A stretch of 64,000 nucleotides of DNA from DATBSK01 sp964501785 (GCA_964501785.1 CAZCUD010000015.1:39806-103805); one strand, 5' to 3'. Shown: positions 25,216-34,019, numbered from the stretch's first letter. Made by a program: numbers and translations. The notes: a model not told the origin generated them from the letters alone.

Positions 25216-26577
25216 GTGCCGACCACCCGACTCGTCATCATCGGCGGGGGCCCCGCGGGCAACACCTGTGCGACGGTGGCGGCCCAGCTCGGTGCCGACG
25301 TCACCCTCGTCGAGCGTGAAGTCGTCGGTGGCGCCGCGCACCTGTGGGACTGCATCCCCTCGAAGGCGCTCATCGCGACCGGCGGCGAGCTCGCCGAGCT
25401 GACGCGAGCATCCGCCATGGGCATCCAGGCCGCCGGTCGGCTCGACGCCGACGCGCTCAAGTCGCGCATCTCCTCGATCGAGTCGCACCTGCGCACGTCG
25501 ATCGAGCAGCTGCTCTTCTCCCAGGGTGTGCGCGTGGTGCAGGGCACGGGGCGCCTGATCGACCCCCACACCGTCGTGGTCGACACGACCGAGGGCGAGG
25601 AGCGCCTCGCGGCCGACTACGTCGTGCTCGCCACCGGGTCGCGTCCACGGATCCCCGACTTCGCGCCGGTCGACGGCGAGCGGGTCCTGACCACGCGGCA
25701 CTGCTATCCGCCGCCCGAGATCCCCGAGCACGTCGTCATCATCGGCTCCGGCGTCACCGGCGTCGAGTTCACGCACATGTTCGACTCGTTGGGCTCCGAG
25801 GTCACGTTGCTCGTCTCGCGTCAGCAGGTCCTGCCCATCAAGGACGCCGAGGTCGCCGCCGCGCTCGAGGAGGCGTTCCTGGAGCGGGGCGTCTCGCTGC
25901 TCAAGGGCGCGCGCGCCGACGCCATCCGCCGCGACGGTGATCGCGTGTTCGTGCACTGCGAGGACGGCCGCGAGATCGAGGGAAGCCACTGCGTGCTCGC
26001 CGTCGGCTCGCTCCCGAACACCTCGGACCTCGGCCTCGCCGAAGTGGGCGTCGACCTAGACGACGCGGGGTTCGTGCAGGTCAACCACAACTGCCTCTCC
26101 AACATCTCGCACATCTACGCGATCGGTGACATCTCGGGGAACCTGCCACTGTCGTCCGTCGCCGCGATGCAGGGCCGCAAGATCGCCGAGCACCTCATGG
26201 GGATGCACAACCGCCCGCACCGCAACCTCGACTACGGCAAGGCGGCGTCGGCGGTGTTCACCGAGCCCGAGATCGCCGACGTCGGGCTCGCCGAGGCGGA
26301 GGCCTTCGCGTCCGGTCGCAAGATCCGGGTGACGAAGGTGCCGTACAGCGCGAACGCGAAGGCGCTCATCAAGGGTGATCCGCGCGGGTTCGTCAAGATC
26401 GTGTCCGACCCCGCGACGGGCGTCGTGCTCGGAGGGTCGATCGTCGGGCGCAACGCCGCCGAGCTCATCGGGATCCTGGCGGTGGCGGTGACGAACGGGC
26501 TCAAGGTGATCGACATCGTCGACTCCCTGCTCGTGCATCCGACCCTGAGCGAATCTCTCGCCGACGCGGCTTCTTGA
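25216..26577 (+). CDS. FAD-dependent pyridine nucleotide-disulfide oxidoreductase homologue (LpdA/SthA type, one redox Cys missing)
   Basis: 453 residues. FAD loop IIGGGPAGNTCA, NAD(P) loop IIGSGVTGVEF, AIGDISG near residue 310 and C-terminal VHPTLSESL with His/Glu. The redox-disulfide motif GGxCxxxGCIPSK is changed to GGAAHLWDCIPSK, so the first Cys is Ala. Dithiol chemistry is therefore impossible. In mycobacteria, LpdA (Rv3303c) likewise lacks a redox Cys and works as an NAD(P)H:quinone reductase; soluble transhydrogenase is the other option. Leaderless GTG start. It is not lipoamide dehydrogenase. Confidence 0.88.
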   Translation: MPTTRLVIIGGGPAGNTCATVAAQLGADVTLVEREVVGGAAHLWDCIPSKALIATGGELAELTRASAMGIQAAGRLDADALKSRISSIESHLRTSIEQLLFSQGVRVVQGTGRLIDPHTVVVDTTEGEERLAADYVVLATGSRPRIPDFAPVDGERVLTTRHCYPPPEIPEHVVIIGSGVTGVEFTHMFDSLGSEVTLLVSRQQVLPIKDAEVAAALEEAFLERGVSLLKGARADAIRRDGDRVFVHCEDGREIEGSHCVLAVGSLPNTSDLGLAEVGVDLDDAGFVQVNHNCLSNISHIYAIGDISGNLPLSSVAAMQGRKIAEHLMGMHNRPHRNLDYGKAASAVFTEPEIADVGLAEAEAFASGRKIRVTKVPYSANAKALIKGDPRGFVKIVSDPATGVVLGGSIVGRNAAELIGILAVAVTNGLKVIDIVDSLLVHPTLSESLADAAS

Positions 26578-26592
26578 CGCGCGCGCGTCTCT

Positions 26593-26784
26593 GAACGCGC
26601 CGCCCGCACCACCGACCCGCCGCTCGTCGCCTCGCCTCGCTTCACCGGCCGAGCCCCTGCTCCCTCGCTCCGTTCGGGAGCCACGGCTCCCTCACTGCGT
26701 TCGGTCGGGGCTTCGCCCCGGGTCTCGGCCTGGCGAGGCGAACTGGCTCCTCGGGGGGTCGGTGGTCCGGACGGCGCTCCGTTC
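26593..26784. repeat. Large imperfect inverted repeat in a 314-bp gene-free gap
   Basis: The gap 26578-26891 between convergent genes holds no credible gene. Its left arm (26593-26636) and right arm (26732-26784) are imperfect reverse complements: GGCGAGGCGA, then GGTCGGTGGT, then CGGCGC and GTTC recur in the same order on the complement, with small insertions. Inside lie smaller palindromes, CGGGGC-TTC-GCCCCG near 26706-26720 and CTCCGTTCGGGAG-like units. This could be a dispersed palindromic element or a bidirectional terminator; no second copy is visible in the window. Confidence 0.55.
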
Positions 26785-26891
26785 GTGTTGCATCAGGTGC
26801 TCGGCGTCGGCCCCGATCGTCGCCTGGTGTCGGGGCCGCGCTCGGAGCTGCTCTTCTTGGGCTGGGGGCCGCGCGGGGTGCGGTGGGGGGG

Positions 26892-27719
26892 TCAGACGAG
26901 GAGGGTGCCTTGCCAGATGGTGATGGCTTGGCCTTCCAGGGTGACTCGGCCTTTGGTGGGGGCGTCGGTGGTGACCTTGAGGATGCCGGTGCGGGGGCTG
27001 ACCTGCTTGGCGACGAGGGGGTTCTTGTCGAGGCGCTCGACCCACCAGGGGGCGAGGCTGGTGTGGGCGCTGCCGGTGACGGGGTCCTCGGCGATCCCGT
27101 GGCGGGGCGCGAAGTAGCGCGACACGAAGTCGATGCCGGGCTCGTCGCCGCGTGCGGTGACCGTGACGGCCTCGACGCCGTCGACGTTCGCCAGCGCGTC
27201 GGCGTCGGGCTCGAGCGACCGCACCGTCGCGGCGTCGACGAGCTCGGCGACGTGGTGGAGGTCGTTCACGCCGACGGCGACCGGTTCGGCGCCCAGTGCC
27301 TCCGCGAGCCCTCGCGGCGTGACCACGACGGCCGACGGGGCCGCCGGGAAGTCGAGCTCGATGCCGTCGGTGACGCGCGTCGCGGCGAGCGTCCCCCGCC
27401 ACCTCGTCCGGAACCGCACGGTCCCTTGGGCGCGCTCCGTCTCGAACAGCACGTGCGCGCTGGCCAGCGTCGCGTGCCCGCAGAGCTCGACCTCCTGCGT
27501 CGGAGTGAACCAACGCAGCTCGTGGGCGCCGTCGTCATCGTCGGGCGCGGGTGAGACCACGAACGCGGTCTCCGAGAGGTTGAGCTCGGCCGCGATGGCC
27601 TGCATCCGTTCGGCGGGCAGTGGCTCGTCGAGGAGGCAGACGGCGGCCGGGTTCCCCCGGAACGGCTCGGCGGTGAAGGCGTCGACGCAGTGCAGAGGCG
27701 ACGAGGCCTGCACGGTCAC
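26892..27719 (-). CDS. PhzF family epimerase/isomerase
   Basis: 275 residues from GTG 27719, overlapping the stop of the upstream carboxylase gene by GTGA. Two diaminopimelate-epimerase-like halves: DAFTAEPFRGNPAAVCLL, NLSETAFV (catalytic Glu at about 48), ELCGHATLASAHVL, and AEDPVTGSAH in the second half with the opposing acid. Phenazine PhzF isomerises dihydro-hydroxyanthranilate, but most homologues are uncharacterised and no other phenazine gene is here. Coupling to a biotin carboxylase is unexpected. Confidence 0.85.
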   Translation of the reverse strand: MTVQASSPLHCVDAFTAEPFRGNPAAVCLLDEPLPAERMQAIAAELNLSETAFVVSPAPDDDDGAHELRWFTPTQEVELCGHATLASAHVLFETERAQGTVRFRTRWRGTLAATRVTDGIELDFPAAPSAVVVTPRGLAEALGAEPVAVGVNDLHHVAELVDAATVRSLEPDADALANVDGVEAVTVTARGDEPGIDFVSRYFAPRHGIAEDPVTGSAHTSLAPWWVERLDKNPLVAKQVSPRTGILKVTTDAPTKGRVTLEGQAITIWQGTLLV

Positions 27720-29485
27720 TCGATGACGATCAGCACGTCGCCGGTGCCGACGGTGTCGCCGGCGCCGACCCGGATCTCCTGCACGGTGCCGGCCGACTCG
27801 GCGTTGATGTGGTTCTCCATCTTCATCGCCTCGAGCACGAGGATCGCCTGACCCGCCTCGACCGTGTCGCCGACCCCGACCATCACCTTCACGATCGTCC
27901 CCTGCATCGGTGCGGTGATCGTGCCGCTCCCGGCTCCGCCACCGCTGCTCGCCACCGGTCGCGGGCGGCTGCGACGCGCGCCGCCACCGCCGTCGGCTGC
28001 GACGGCGGGCGCCTCGGGCAGCCACAGCTTCACCTCGAAGCGCTTGCCGTCGACCTCGACCGGGACGGTCCGCTCGAACCGCTCCTCCACCTGCTCGGCG
28101 TCGGGCACCGCGGGTGGCGCGGTCGCGACGGCCGCTGCGAACGCGCTCTGGTCGAAGTCGTTCTCGACCCACTTCGTCGAGTGGTTCCCGTCGCGGAAGT
28201 CGGGGTGGGCGAGCAGCGCCTCGTGGGCGGGGATCGTCGTGCGGACGCCGCCGACCTCCATCTCCCGGAGCGCACGGAGCATGCGGTCGGTCGCGGTGTC
28301 GCGATCCGGGGCCCACACCACGAGCTTGCCGACGAGGTTGTCGTAGTACTGCGAGACGGCGTCACCCTCGTCGTAGCCGCCGTCCCAGCGCACGCCGGGG
28401 CCGGTGGCGACCCGCAGCCGCGTGATGGTGCCCGGTGATGGCAGGAAGCCCTTCGCGGGGTCCTCGGCGTTGATGCGGCACTCGATCGCGTGGCCGCGAC
28501 GCTGCACGTCCTCCTGGCCGAACGAGAGGGGCTCGCCCGCCGCGATGCGCAGCTGCTCGGCCACGAGGTCGAGCCCGGTGACCTCCTCCGTCACGCAGTG
28601 CTCGACCTGGAGCCGGGTGTTCATCTCGAGGAACCAGAACTCGCCGTCCTGGTAGAGCATCTCGACCGTGCCCGCGTTGACGTAGCCGCAGCCCTTGGCG
28701 ACCTTGACCGCGGCCTCGCCCATCGCGGCACGGACCTCGTCGGTGATGCCGGGCGCGGGCGTCTCCTCGATCAGCTTCTGGTGGCGGCGCTGCGTCGAGC
28801 AGTCGCGCTCGCCGAGCCACACCGCGTTGCCGTGGGTGTCGCAGAAGATCTGCACCTCGATGTGGCGAGGCTTCGTCAGGTAGCGCTCGAGGTACGCCTC
28901 GGGCCGACCGAAGTAGGCCTCTGCCTCGCGTGCCGCCGACTCGAGCGCGGTCGCGGCCTCGTCGGCGCGCTCGCACACCCGGAGCCCCTTGCCGCCACCA
29001 CCGAACGCGGCCTTGATCGCGACCGGCCAGCCGTGCTCCTCGCCGAACGCCACGATCTGCGACACGTCGGTGATCGGCTCGACCGTGCCCGGGACCGATG
29101 CGACGTCGGACGCTGCCGCGGCCTTGCGCGAGGAGATCTTGTCGCCCATGACCTCGATCGCCTCGGGGGGCGGGCCGATCCAGGCGACTCCCGCGTCCGC
29201 GACCGCGCGCGCGAAGTCTGCGTTCTCGGCGAAGAAGCCGTAGCCCGGGTGGACGCCGTCGGCGCCGCTCTGCTCGATGATCTCGAGGATGCGCCCGGTG
29301 TTGAGATAGCTCTCGGCTGCGGTCTTGCCGCCCAGCGCGTACGACTCGTCGGCGTAGCGCGTGTGGAGGGCGTCACGGTCGAGGTCGGAGTACACCGCGA
29401 CCGTGGCCACGCCGAGCTCCCGGCACGTGCGCATCACCCGCACGGCGATCTCGCCGCGGTTCGCGATCAGGATCTTGGAGAGCAC
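27716..29485 (-). CDS. Acyl-CoA carboxylase alpha subunit (biotin carboxylase + BCCP)
   Basis: 589 residues. N-terminal biotin carboxylase (ILIANRGEIAVRVMRTCRELG, HPGYGFFAENADFA, AAFGGGGKGLRV glycine loop, EMNTRLQVEHCVTE active site), a linker from about 450, and a C-terminal biotinyl domain with EAMKMEN, whose Lys is biotinylated. It is the AccA3-type subunit that pairs with acetyl-/propionyl-CoA carboxyltransferase subunits, none of which is in the window. GTG 29485 places LSKILIANRGE at the usual N-terminus; a TTG four codons upstream is possible. birA is divergent, from a shared promoter core. Confidence 0.92.
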   Translation of the reverse strand: MLSKILIANRGEIAVRVMRTCRELGVATVAVYSDLDRDALHTRYADESYALGGKTAAESYLNTGRILEIIEQSGADGVHPGYGFFAENADFARAVADAGVAWIGPPPEAIEVMGDKISSRKAAAASDVASVPGTVEPITDVSQIVAFGEEHGWPVAIKAAFGGGGKGLRVCERADEAATALESAAREAEAYFGRPEAYLERYLTKPRHIEVQIFCDTHGNAVWLGERDCSTQRRHQKLIEETPAPGITDEVRAAMGEAAVKVAKGCGYVNAGTVEMLYQDGEFWFLEMNTRLQVEHCVTEEVTGLDLVAEQLRIAAGEPLSFGQEDVQRRGHAIECRINAEDPAKGFLPSPGTITRLRVATGPGVRWDGGYDEGDAVSQYYDNLVGKLVVWAPDRDTATDRMLRALREMEVGGVRTTIPAHEALLAHPDFRDGNHSTKWVENDFDQSAFAAAVATAPPAVPDAEQVEERFERTVPVEVDGKRFEVKLWLPEAPAVAADGGGGARRSRPRPVASSGGGAGSGTITAPMQGTIVKVMVGVGDTVEAGQAILVLEAMKMENHINAESAGTVQEIRVGAGDTVGTGDVLIVIE

Positions 29486-29532
29486 CGCACCCCGCAAGTC
29501 GTGAGTCAGGACGTCCCCGCTGAGGAACGCCG

Positions 29533-29539
29533 TATCCTA
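29533..29539. promoter_or_regulatory. Palindromic TATCCTA: overlapping -10 boxes for birA and the carboxylase gene
   Basis: Plus strand 29533-29538 reads TATCCT, 7 nt before birA ATG 29546. Minus strand 29534-29539 reads TAGGAT, 48 nt before GTG 29485. One 7-bp core could therefore drive both genes, biotin ligase and its substrate protein. Confidence 0.5.
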
Positions 29540-29545
29540 CGGGTG

Positions 29546-30310
29546 ATGGCCGAGGGCCCGGCTACTCAGCCGCCGCTGCGCCCGGCCCGCTGGACCGTCG
29601 AGCGCTTCCGGTCCGTCGACTCGACCAACCGGTGGCTCCTCGACGCCGCCCGGGCGGGCGCCACGGAGGGGCTGGTCGCCGTCGCCGATCATCAGGACGC
29701 CGGGCGGGGGCGGCGGGGGCGCACCTGGCAGTCGGCCCCGGGCGAGTCGCTGCTGGTCTCGGTGCTGCTGCGCCCCGGTCTCGCCGTCGACCGGGTGCAC
29801 GTGCTCACGATGGCGGCCTCGCTCGCGCTGGCCGAGGCCGTGGAGCGCGTGGCGGGACTGCAGGCCGCGCTCAAGTGGCCCAACGACCTCGTGGTGGGGG
29901 ATCGCAAGCTCGCGGGGCTGCTCGCGGAGGCCGACGTCACCGCCGGCGCGGTGCGGGCGCTGGTGATCGGTGCCGGCTGCAACCTCGCCCAGCGCGAGCT
30001 GCCCGCCGACATCGCCGACCTCGCCACGTCGTGCGCGATCGAGGTCGGGCGCGCACCCGATCGGGACGAGGTGCTCGACACGTTCCTCGACCGGCTCGGT
30101 GGGCACCTCGACGCGCTCGCCGACGTCGTCGGCACGTACCGGGAGCGACTCTCGACGCTCGGCCGCGACGTTCGCGTCGAGCTGGAGGCGGGGACGCTCG
30201 AGGGGCGAGCCGTCGACCTCGACGACGACGGCCGGCTGGTCGTCGAGATCCCCGGCCGCGGCCCGGTCGTCGTCTCGGCCGGGGACGTCGTGCACCTCCG
30301 ACCCCGCTGA
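29546..30310 (+). CDS. birA: Biotin--[acetyl-CoA-carboxylase] ligase
   Basis: 254 residues. Catalytic domain with STNRWLLDAA, the ATP/biotin loop DHQDAGRGRRGRTWQSAPGE (GRGRRGR type), LKWPNDLVVGDRKLAGLLAE and IGAGCNLAQ, followed by a C-terminal SH3-like cap (VELEAGTLEGRAVDLDDDG). It lacks the DNA-binding repressor domain of E. coli BirA. It attaches biotin to the EAMKM lysine of the divergent carboxylase subunit. ATG 29546 is preferred to GTG 29543 because it keeps the 7-nt -10 spacing. Confidence 0.93.
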   Translation: MAEGPATQPPLRPARWTVERFRSVDSTNRWLLDAARAGATEGLVAVADHQDAGRGRRGRTWQSAPGESLLVSVLLRPGLAVDRVHVLTMAASLALAEAVERVAGLQAALKWPNDLVVGDRKLAGLLAEADVTAGAVRALVIGAGCNLAQRELPADIADLATSCAIEVGRAPDRDEVLDTFLDRLGGHLDALADVVGTYRERLSTLGRDVRVELEAGTLEGRAVDLDDDGRLVVEIPGRGPVVVSAGDVVHLRPR

Positions 30311-30322
30311 TGCGGCGCACGC

Positions 30323-31183
30323 TCAGGGGTCGATGTCGCGTGCCACGAGCGCGGCGAGCTCCTTCGCGAGCCGATCGCTGATCGGGCCCCGATCGGTCGG
30401 CAGCGCCCGGCCGTCGACGTGCGAGATCGGCTGCACCTCACGAGTGCTGGAGGTCAGGAACGCCTCGTCGGCGTCGACCAGCGTGGAGGGGGGAAGCGCG
30501 CGCTCGTCGAGATCGATGCCCAGCCCGGGACAGAGCTCGACGACGAGCGCGCGCGTGACACCGAGGAGGCAGCCCGAGTCGCCGGGCGGCGTGAGCAGCG
30601 TCGTGCCGTCGACGACGAAGAGGTTGGAGCCGGTCGCCTCGCACAGCTCGCCCCGCGTGTTGCAGAAGATCGCCTCGCTCGCGCCGTGCTCGTGCGCGTA
30701 CGCGAGCGCCCGCACGTTCTCGGCGTACGAGATCGTCTTGAGCCCACTCGTCGCGCCGCGCTCGTTGCGCGGCCAGGGCACGGTCACGACCCGCTCGGAG
30801 GGGGGCCAGGCACGGGCGGTGCTGGCCGCCACGATCACGGTGGGATCGCCGTCGCCCCGCTCCGACCCGAGCGGCGACGGCCCGCCGGTGACGGTGATCC
30901 GCAGCCGACCCTCGACGATCCCGTTGGCCGTGAGCACCGCCTCGGTCGCGGCTCGCAGCGTCGATCGGTCGGGCACGGCCAGGCCGAGACCGGCCGCGGA
31001 GACGCCGAGCCGCTCGAGGTGCCTGGTCCACGCGAAGGGCCGGCCGCCGTAGACCCGCATGGTCTCGAAGACGCCGTCGCCCACCAGCAGACCGTGATCG
31101 AAGGGCGAGACCCGGGCCTCGTCGACCCGCGTCAGGGCTCCGTCGATCCACACCGACGAGCCGTCGGCGGCGCGCCCGCTCAC
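30323..31183 (-). CDS. pabC: 4-amino-4-deoxychorismate lyase (PabC-like), fold-type IV PLP enzyme
   Basis: 286 residues from GTG 31183, overlapping the pabB stop by GTGA. Fold-IV aminotransferase features are present: FDHGLLVGDGVFETMRVY at the N-terminus, the PLP-lysine segment SGLKTISYAENV, and the SNLFVVDGTTLLTPP-CLLGVTR phosphate-binding region. By coupling to pabB the most likely reaction is release of pyruvate from aminodeoxychorismate to give 4-aminobenzoate for folate. A branched-chain or D-amino-acid aminotransferase is the alternative from sequence alone. Confidence 0.87.
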   Translation of the reverse strand: MSGRAADGSSVWIDGALTRVDEARVSPFDHGLLVGDGVFETMRVYGGRPFAWTRHLERLGVSAAGLGLAVPDRSTLRAATEAVLTANGIVEGRLRITVTGGPSPLGSERGDGDPTVIVAASTARAWPPSERVVTVPWPRNERGATSGLKTISYAENVRALAYAHEHGASEAIFCNTRGELCEATGSNLFVVDGTTLLTPPGDSGCLLGVTRALVVELCPGLGIDLDERALPPSTLVDADEAFLTSSTREVQPISHVDGRALPTDRGPISDRLAKELAALVARDIDP

Positions 31184-32439
31184 GAGGCGCGGACCACGGC
31201 TCGCCCGGTGCGCACGGGAGGAGGCTCGGCTGCACCGGCCGCCCGCAGCAGGCGCGCGGCCTTCAGCTCGGTCTCGGCCCACTCCGCTGCCGGGTCGGAG
31301 TCGGCGACGATGCCGCCGCCCACGCCGAGCGTGGTCGCCTCGCCGGCGATCGTGAACGTGCGGATGGCGACCGAGAGGTCGCCACGGTCGCGGGCGGTGT
31401 CGAGCCAGCCGATCGCGCCGCAGTACACGCCGCGCCGCACCGGCTCGAGGTCCTCGATCGCCTGGAGGACGCGAGGCTTCGGTGCGCCCGTCACCGACGC
31501 AGGCGGGAAGGTCGCGCGCACGAGATCGCCGATCCCGGTGCCCCGCCGGCGACGCGCCCGCACCGTGCTCACGAGGTGGATCAGGCCCGGGTGCGCCTCC
31601 GTGCCCAGGAGGTCGGTCACCTCGACGGAGCCGGGCTCGCACACGCGGCCGAGGTCGTTGCGCGCGAGGTCGACGATCATGACGTTCTCGGCCCGGTCCT
31701 TCTCGCTCGCCCGCAGCCGCGCCGCGTCGGTCCCCGTGCCCTTGATCGGGCGGGTCTCCACGGTCGCCCCGTCCCAGCGCAAGAAGCACTCGGGGGTGGC
31801 GCTGACGACGGCGATGCGATCGGTGGGGCCGGGGAGGTCGAGGAGCGCCGCGCGCGGGGACGGGTTGGCGGCCGCGAGGGCGCGGTGCAACGCCGCGGGG
31901 TCGGCGGGCTCGGGCCAGCGCAGTCGTCGCGTGAGGTTGACCTGGTAGCAGTCGCCGCTCTCGATCAGGGCGACGACCGCGCGGACGCCGCTCTCGAAGG
32001 CGTCGCGATCGAGGCTCGACTCGGGCGGGCCGAGCCTCGTCGGGCCGTGACCGTGCGGCGCTCGCTCGAGGAGCCGCTCGAGCGTCGAGCACGCCGCGGG
32101 CGGACCCTCGAGGCGAACGCCGTCGTGGTCGACGACGAGCCGTGCGTCGTAGCGGGCGAGCACGAGGTCGGGCAGGGTCGGGTCGGCGGGCAGCCGAGGC
32201 CTGACGGTCTCCACCGCGCGCCCGAGGTCGTAGGACAGGTAGCCCGCCCACCAGCCCGGGGTGAGCCGATCGAGCGAGTCGAGCGCCGCGGCGCCGTCGG
32301 CGACGACGACCTCGGACGGATCGGCAGCCACGACCGTCGCCCCGCCGGTGCGCAGGACCACCGGGCTCGCGGCGCGCTCGGGGACCGGGACGGCCCGGTC
32401 GTCGGAGCGCCGGTCGGGAACCGTGCCATGGAGACCCAC
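31180..32439 (-). CDS. pabB: Aminodeoxychorismate synthase component I
   Basis: 419 residues from GTG 32439, chosen since TACCCT lies 8 nt before it. The chorismate-binding domain is intact: SGDCYQVNLTRRL, TPECFLRWDG, ETRPIKGT, ENVMIVDLARNDLGRVC and TGAPKPRVLQAIEDLEP. The PIKGT motif (Lys) is the PabB hallmark and separates it from anthranilate synthase TrpE. It adds ammonia, supplied by a PabA amidotransferase not seen here, to chorismate. It is divergent from the LCP gene and coupled to pabC. Confidence 0.92.
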   Translation of the reverse strand: MGLHGTVPDRRSDDRAVPVPERAASPVVLRTGGATVVAADPSEVVVADGAAALDSLDRLTPGWWAGYLSYDLGRAVETVRPRLPADPTLPDLVLARYDARLVVDHDGVRLEGPPAACSTLERLLERAPHGHGPTRLGPPESSLDRDAFESGVRAVVALIESGDCYQVNLTRRLRWPEPADPAALHRALAAANPSPRAALLDLPGPTDRIAVVSATPECFLRWDGATVETRPIKGTGTDAARLRASEKDRAENVMIVDLARNDLGRVCEPGSVEVTDLLGTEAHPGLIHLVSTVRARRRRGTGIGDLVRATFPPASVTGAPKPRVLQAIEDLEPVRRGVYCGAIGWLDTARDRGDLSVAIRTFTIAGEATTLGVGGGIVADSDPAAEWAETELKAARLLRAAGAAEPPPVRTGRAVVRAS

Positions 32440-32447
32440 GTTGACCG

Positions 32448-32453
32448 AGGGTA
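32448..32453 (-). promoter_or_regulatory. -10 hexamer TACCCT for pabB-pabC
   Basis: TACCCT on the minus strand is followed by 8 nt and GTG 32439. Confidence 0.55.
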
Positions 32454-32522
32454 GGCCCGCCGGACGGCGGTGCTGCGCCGTTTCCCCCTTGTCGCCGAAG
32501 GAGTTCCGTGCGGTCCCGCCAG

Positions 32523-32528
32523 TACGAT
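32523..32528 (+). promoter_or_regulatory. -10 hexamer TACGAT for the LCP-ugd-uxs-GT2 operon
   Basis: TACGAT is followed by 9 nt and ATG 32538; no ribosome site is present. Confidence 0.5.
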
Positions 32529-32537
32529 GGAGCCCCC

Positions 32538-34019
32538 ATGGCTCCCCGCCGCTCACCCTTGCGCGCCTTCGCGGGCCGCTTCGCGATCGCCTTCGGCGTC
32601 GCGGCGATCTTCATGGGCGGCGCCATCTTCACGGTCAACTACGTCATCGACGAGAAGCTCGATGCGGTCGACCGGGTCGACGTCACCGTCGCCGAAGCGC
32701 CACCCGAAGGCGCCAACTACCTGCTCATCGGCTCCGACACCCGCGAGTTCGTCGGCAACGACGCCGAGGAGGAGGCGTTCGGCACCACCGCGGACGCGGC
32801 CGGACAGCGATCCGACACCATGATGGTGCTCCACGTCGAGCCCGACGCGCAGCGGACCCTCGCCGTGTCCTTCCCTCGTGACCTCTGGGTCGACATCCCC
32901 GGCGTCGGCGGCTCGCGCATCAACGCCGCGTTCAACGAGGGTGGTCCCGACAAGATCGTCGAGACGCTGAAGTCCAACTTCGGGATCGAGATCAACCACT
33001 ACCTCGAGGTCGACTTCAAGACGTTCAAGGGCGTCGTGAACGCGATCGGCAACGTGCCCGTGTACTTCCCGTACGCCGCCCGTGACGAGAAGACCGGCCT
33101 CTACGTCACCCTGCCGGGCTGCCCGCGGCTCGACGGCGCTGCCGCGCTGTCGTACGTGCGCTCGCGCGGTCTCGAGTACTACAGCATCCCCGAGCAGGAA
33201 TGGGTCAACGCCGACGCGGTGCCCGACATCGACCGCATCGCGCGCCAGCAGGACTTCATGCGCAAGCTCGCCGGGCTCGCGGTGCAGAAGAGCCTCAACG
33301 ACCCGCTCGCCGCGAACGAGATCGCCGATCAGGTGCTCGAGAACCTCAAGATCGACCAGAACCTCTCGAAGGACGACATCTTCGCCCTGATCGACGCCTT
33401 CCGGACGATCGACCCCAACGACCAGAGCTCGCTCGAGTTCCAGACCTTCCCGTGGGAGGAAGGGCCCACTCAGCAGGGCCAGGCGGTGCTGTACCCCAGC
33501 GAGCCCGAGGCCGACGAGATGATCGCCCGCCTCATGGACTTCAGCGGCAACACGGCGTCGGCCGGCAGCGCGGTCCCGCCGGCGGACATCCGGGTCCGCG
33601 TCGTCAACGGCTCCGGACGCCAGGGTGAGGCGGCGGCCGCCCTGACCGCCCTGAAGGACCTCGGCTTCGAAGGTGCCGGCACCCGCAACGACTCCCGCGG
33701 CACGGTCGAGGAGACCGAGATCCACTACGCGCCCGGCGCCCAGGACAAGGCGAGGACGGTGTTCCGCTACCTCTCGCCCGACGCGAAGCTCGTCGAGGAC
33801 CGCGACCTGAAGGGGGCCGACGTGGCGGTCGTCCTCGGGGCGAACTTCGCCGCGATCGAGCGGCCGTCCGATCAGACCTCGACGACCGCGGCCACGACGC
33901 CCGCGTCTCCGTCCGAGAGCGACCCGACGCTCACGCCGGCGAGCGAGGCCGGCACGCCGGCACCCATCAGCGACGAGGACCGGCTCGGTGACCCCGCGCC
34001 GAAGACCCCGCCCTGCTGA
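32538..34019 (+). CDS. LytR-CpsA-Psr (LCP) family envelope glycopolymer ligase
   Basis: 493 residues. One N-terminal membrane helix (about residues 10-35). An extracytoplasmic LCP domain with NYLLIGSDTRE, QRSDTMMVLHV, SFPRDLWVDIPG and RINAAFNEGG (Arg and Asp residues that bind the pyrophosphate lipid substrate). A LytR_C domain around IRVRVVNGSGRQGEAAAALTAL. A Thr/Pro/Ser-rich tail. LCP proteins transfer lipid-linked glycopolymers to peptidoglycan. The stop overlaps the start of the UDP-glucose dehydrogenase gene (TGATG), tying it to sugar-nucleotide synthesis. Confidence 0.93.
   Translation: MAPRRSPLRAFAGRFAIAFGVAAIFMGGAIFTVNYVIDEKLDAVDRVDVTVAEAPPEGANYLLIGSDTREFVGNDAEEEAFGTTADAAGQRSDTMMVLHVEPDAQRTLAVSFPRDLWVDIPGVGGSRINAAFNEGGPDKIVETLKSNFGIEINHYLEVDFKTFKGVVNAIGNVPVYFPYAARDEKTGLYVTLPGCPRLDGAAALSYVRSRGLEYYSIPEQEWVNADAVPDIDRIARQQDFMRKLAGLAVQKSLNDPLAANEIADQVLENLKIDQNLSKDDIFALIDAFRTIDPNDQSSLEFQTFPWEEGPTQQGQAVLYPSEPEADEMIARLMDFSGNTASAGSAVPPADIRVRVVNGSGRQGEAAAALTALKDLGFEGAGTRNDSRGTVEETEIHYAPGAQDKARTVFRYLSPDAKLVEDRDLKGADVAVVLGANFAAIERPSDQTSTTAATTPASPSESDPTLTPASEAGTPAPISDEDRLGDPAPKTPPC

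Noticed and set aside
31180..32439. Alternative call of pabB as anthranilate synthase (trpE)
   Set aside because: The PIKGT motif and coupling to a pabC-like gene indicate aminodeoxychorismate synthase.
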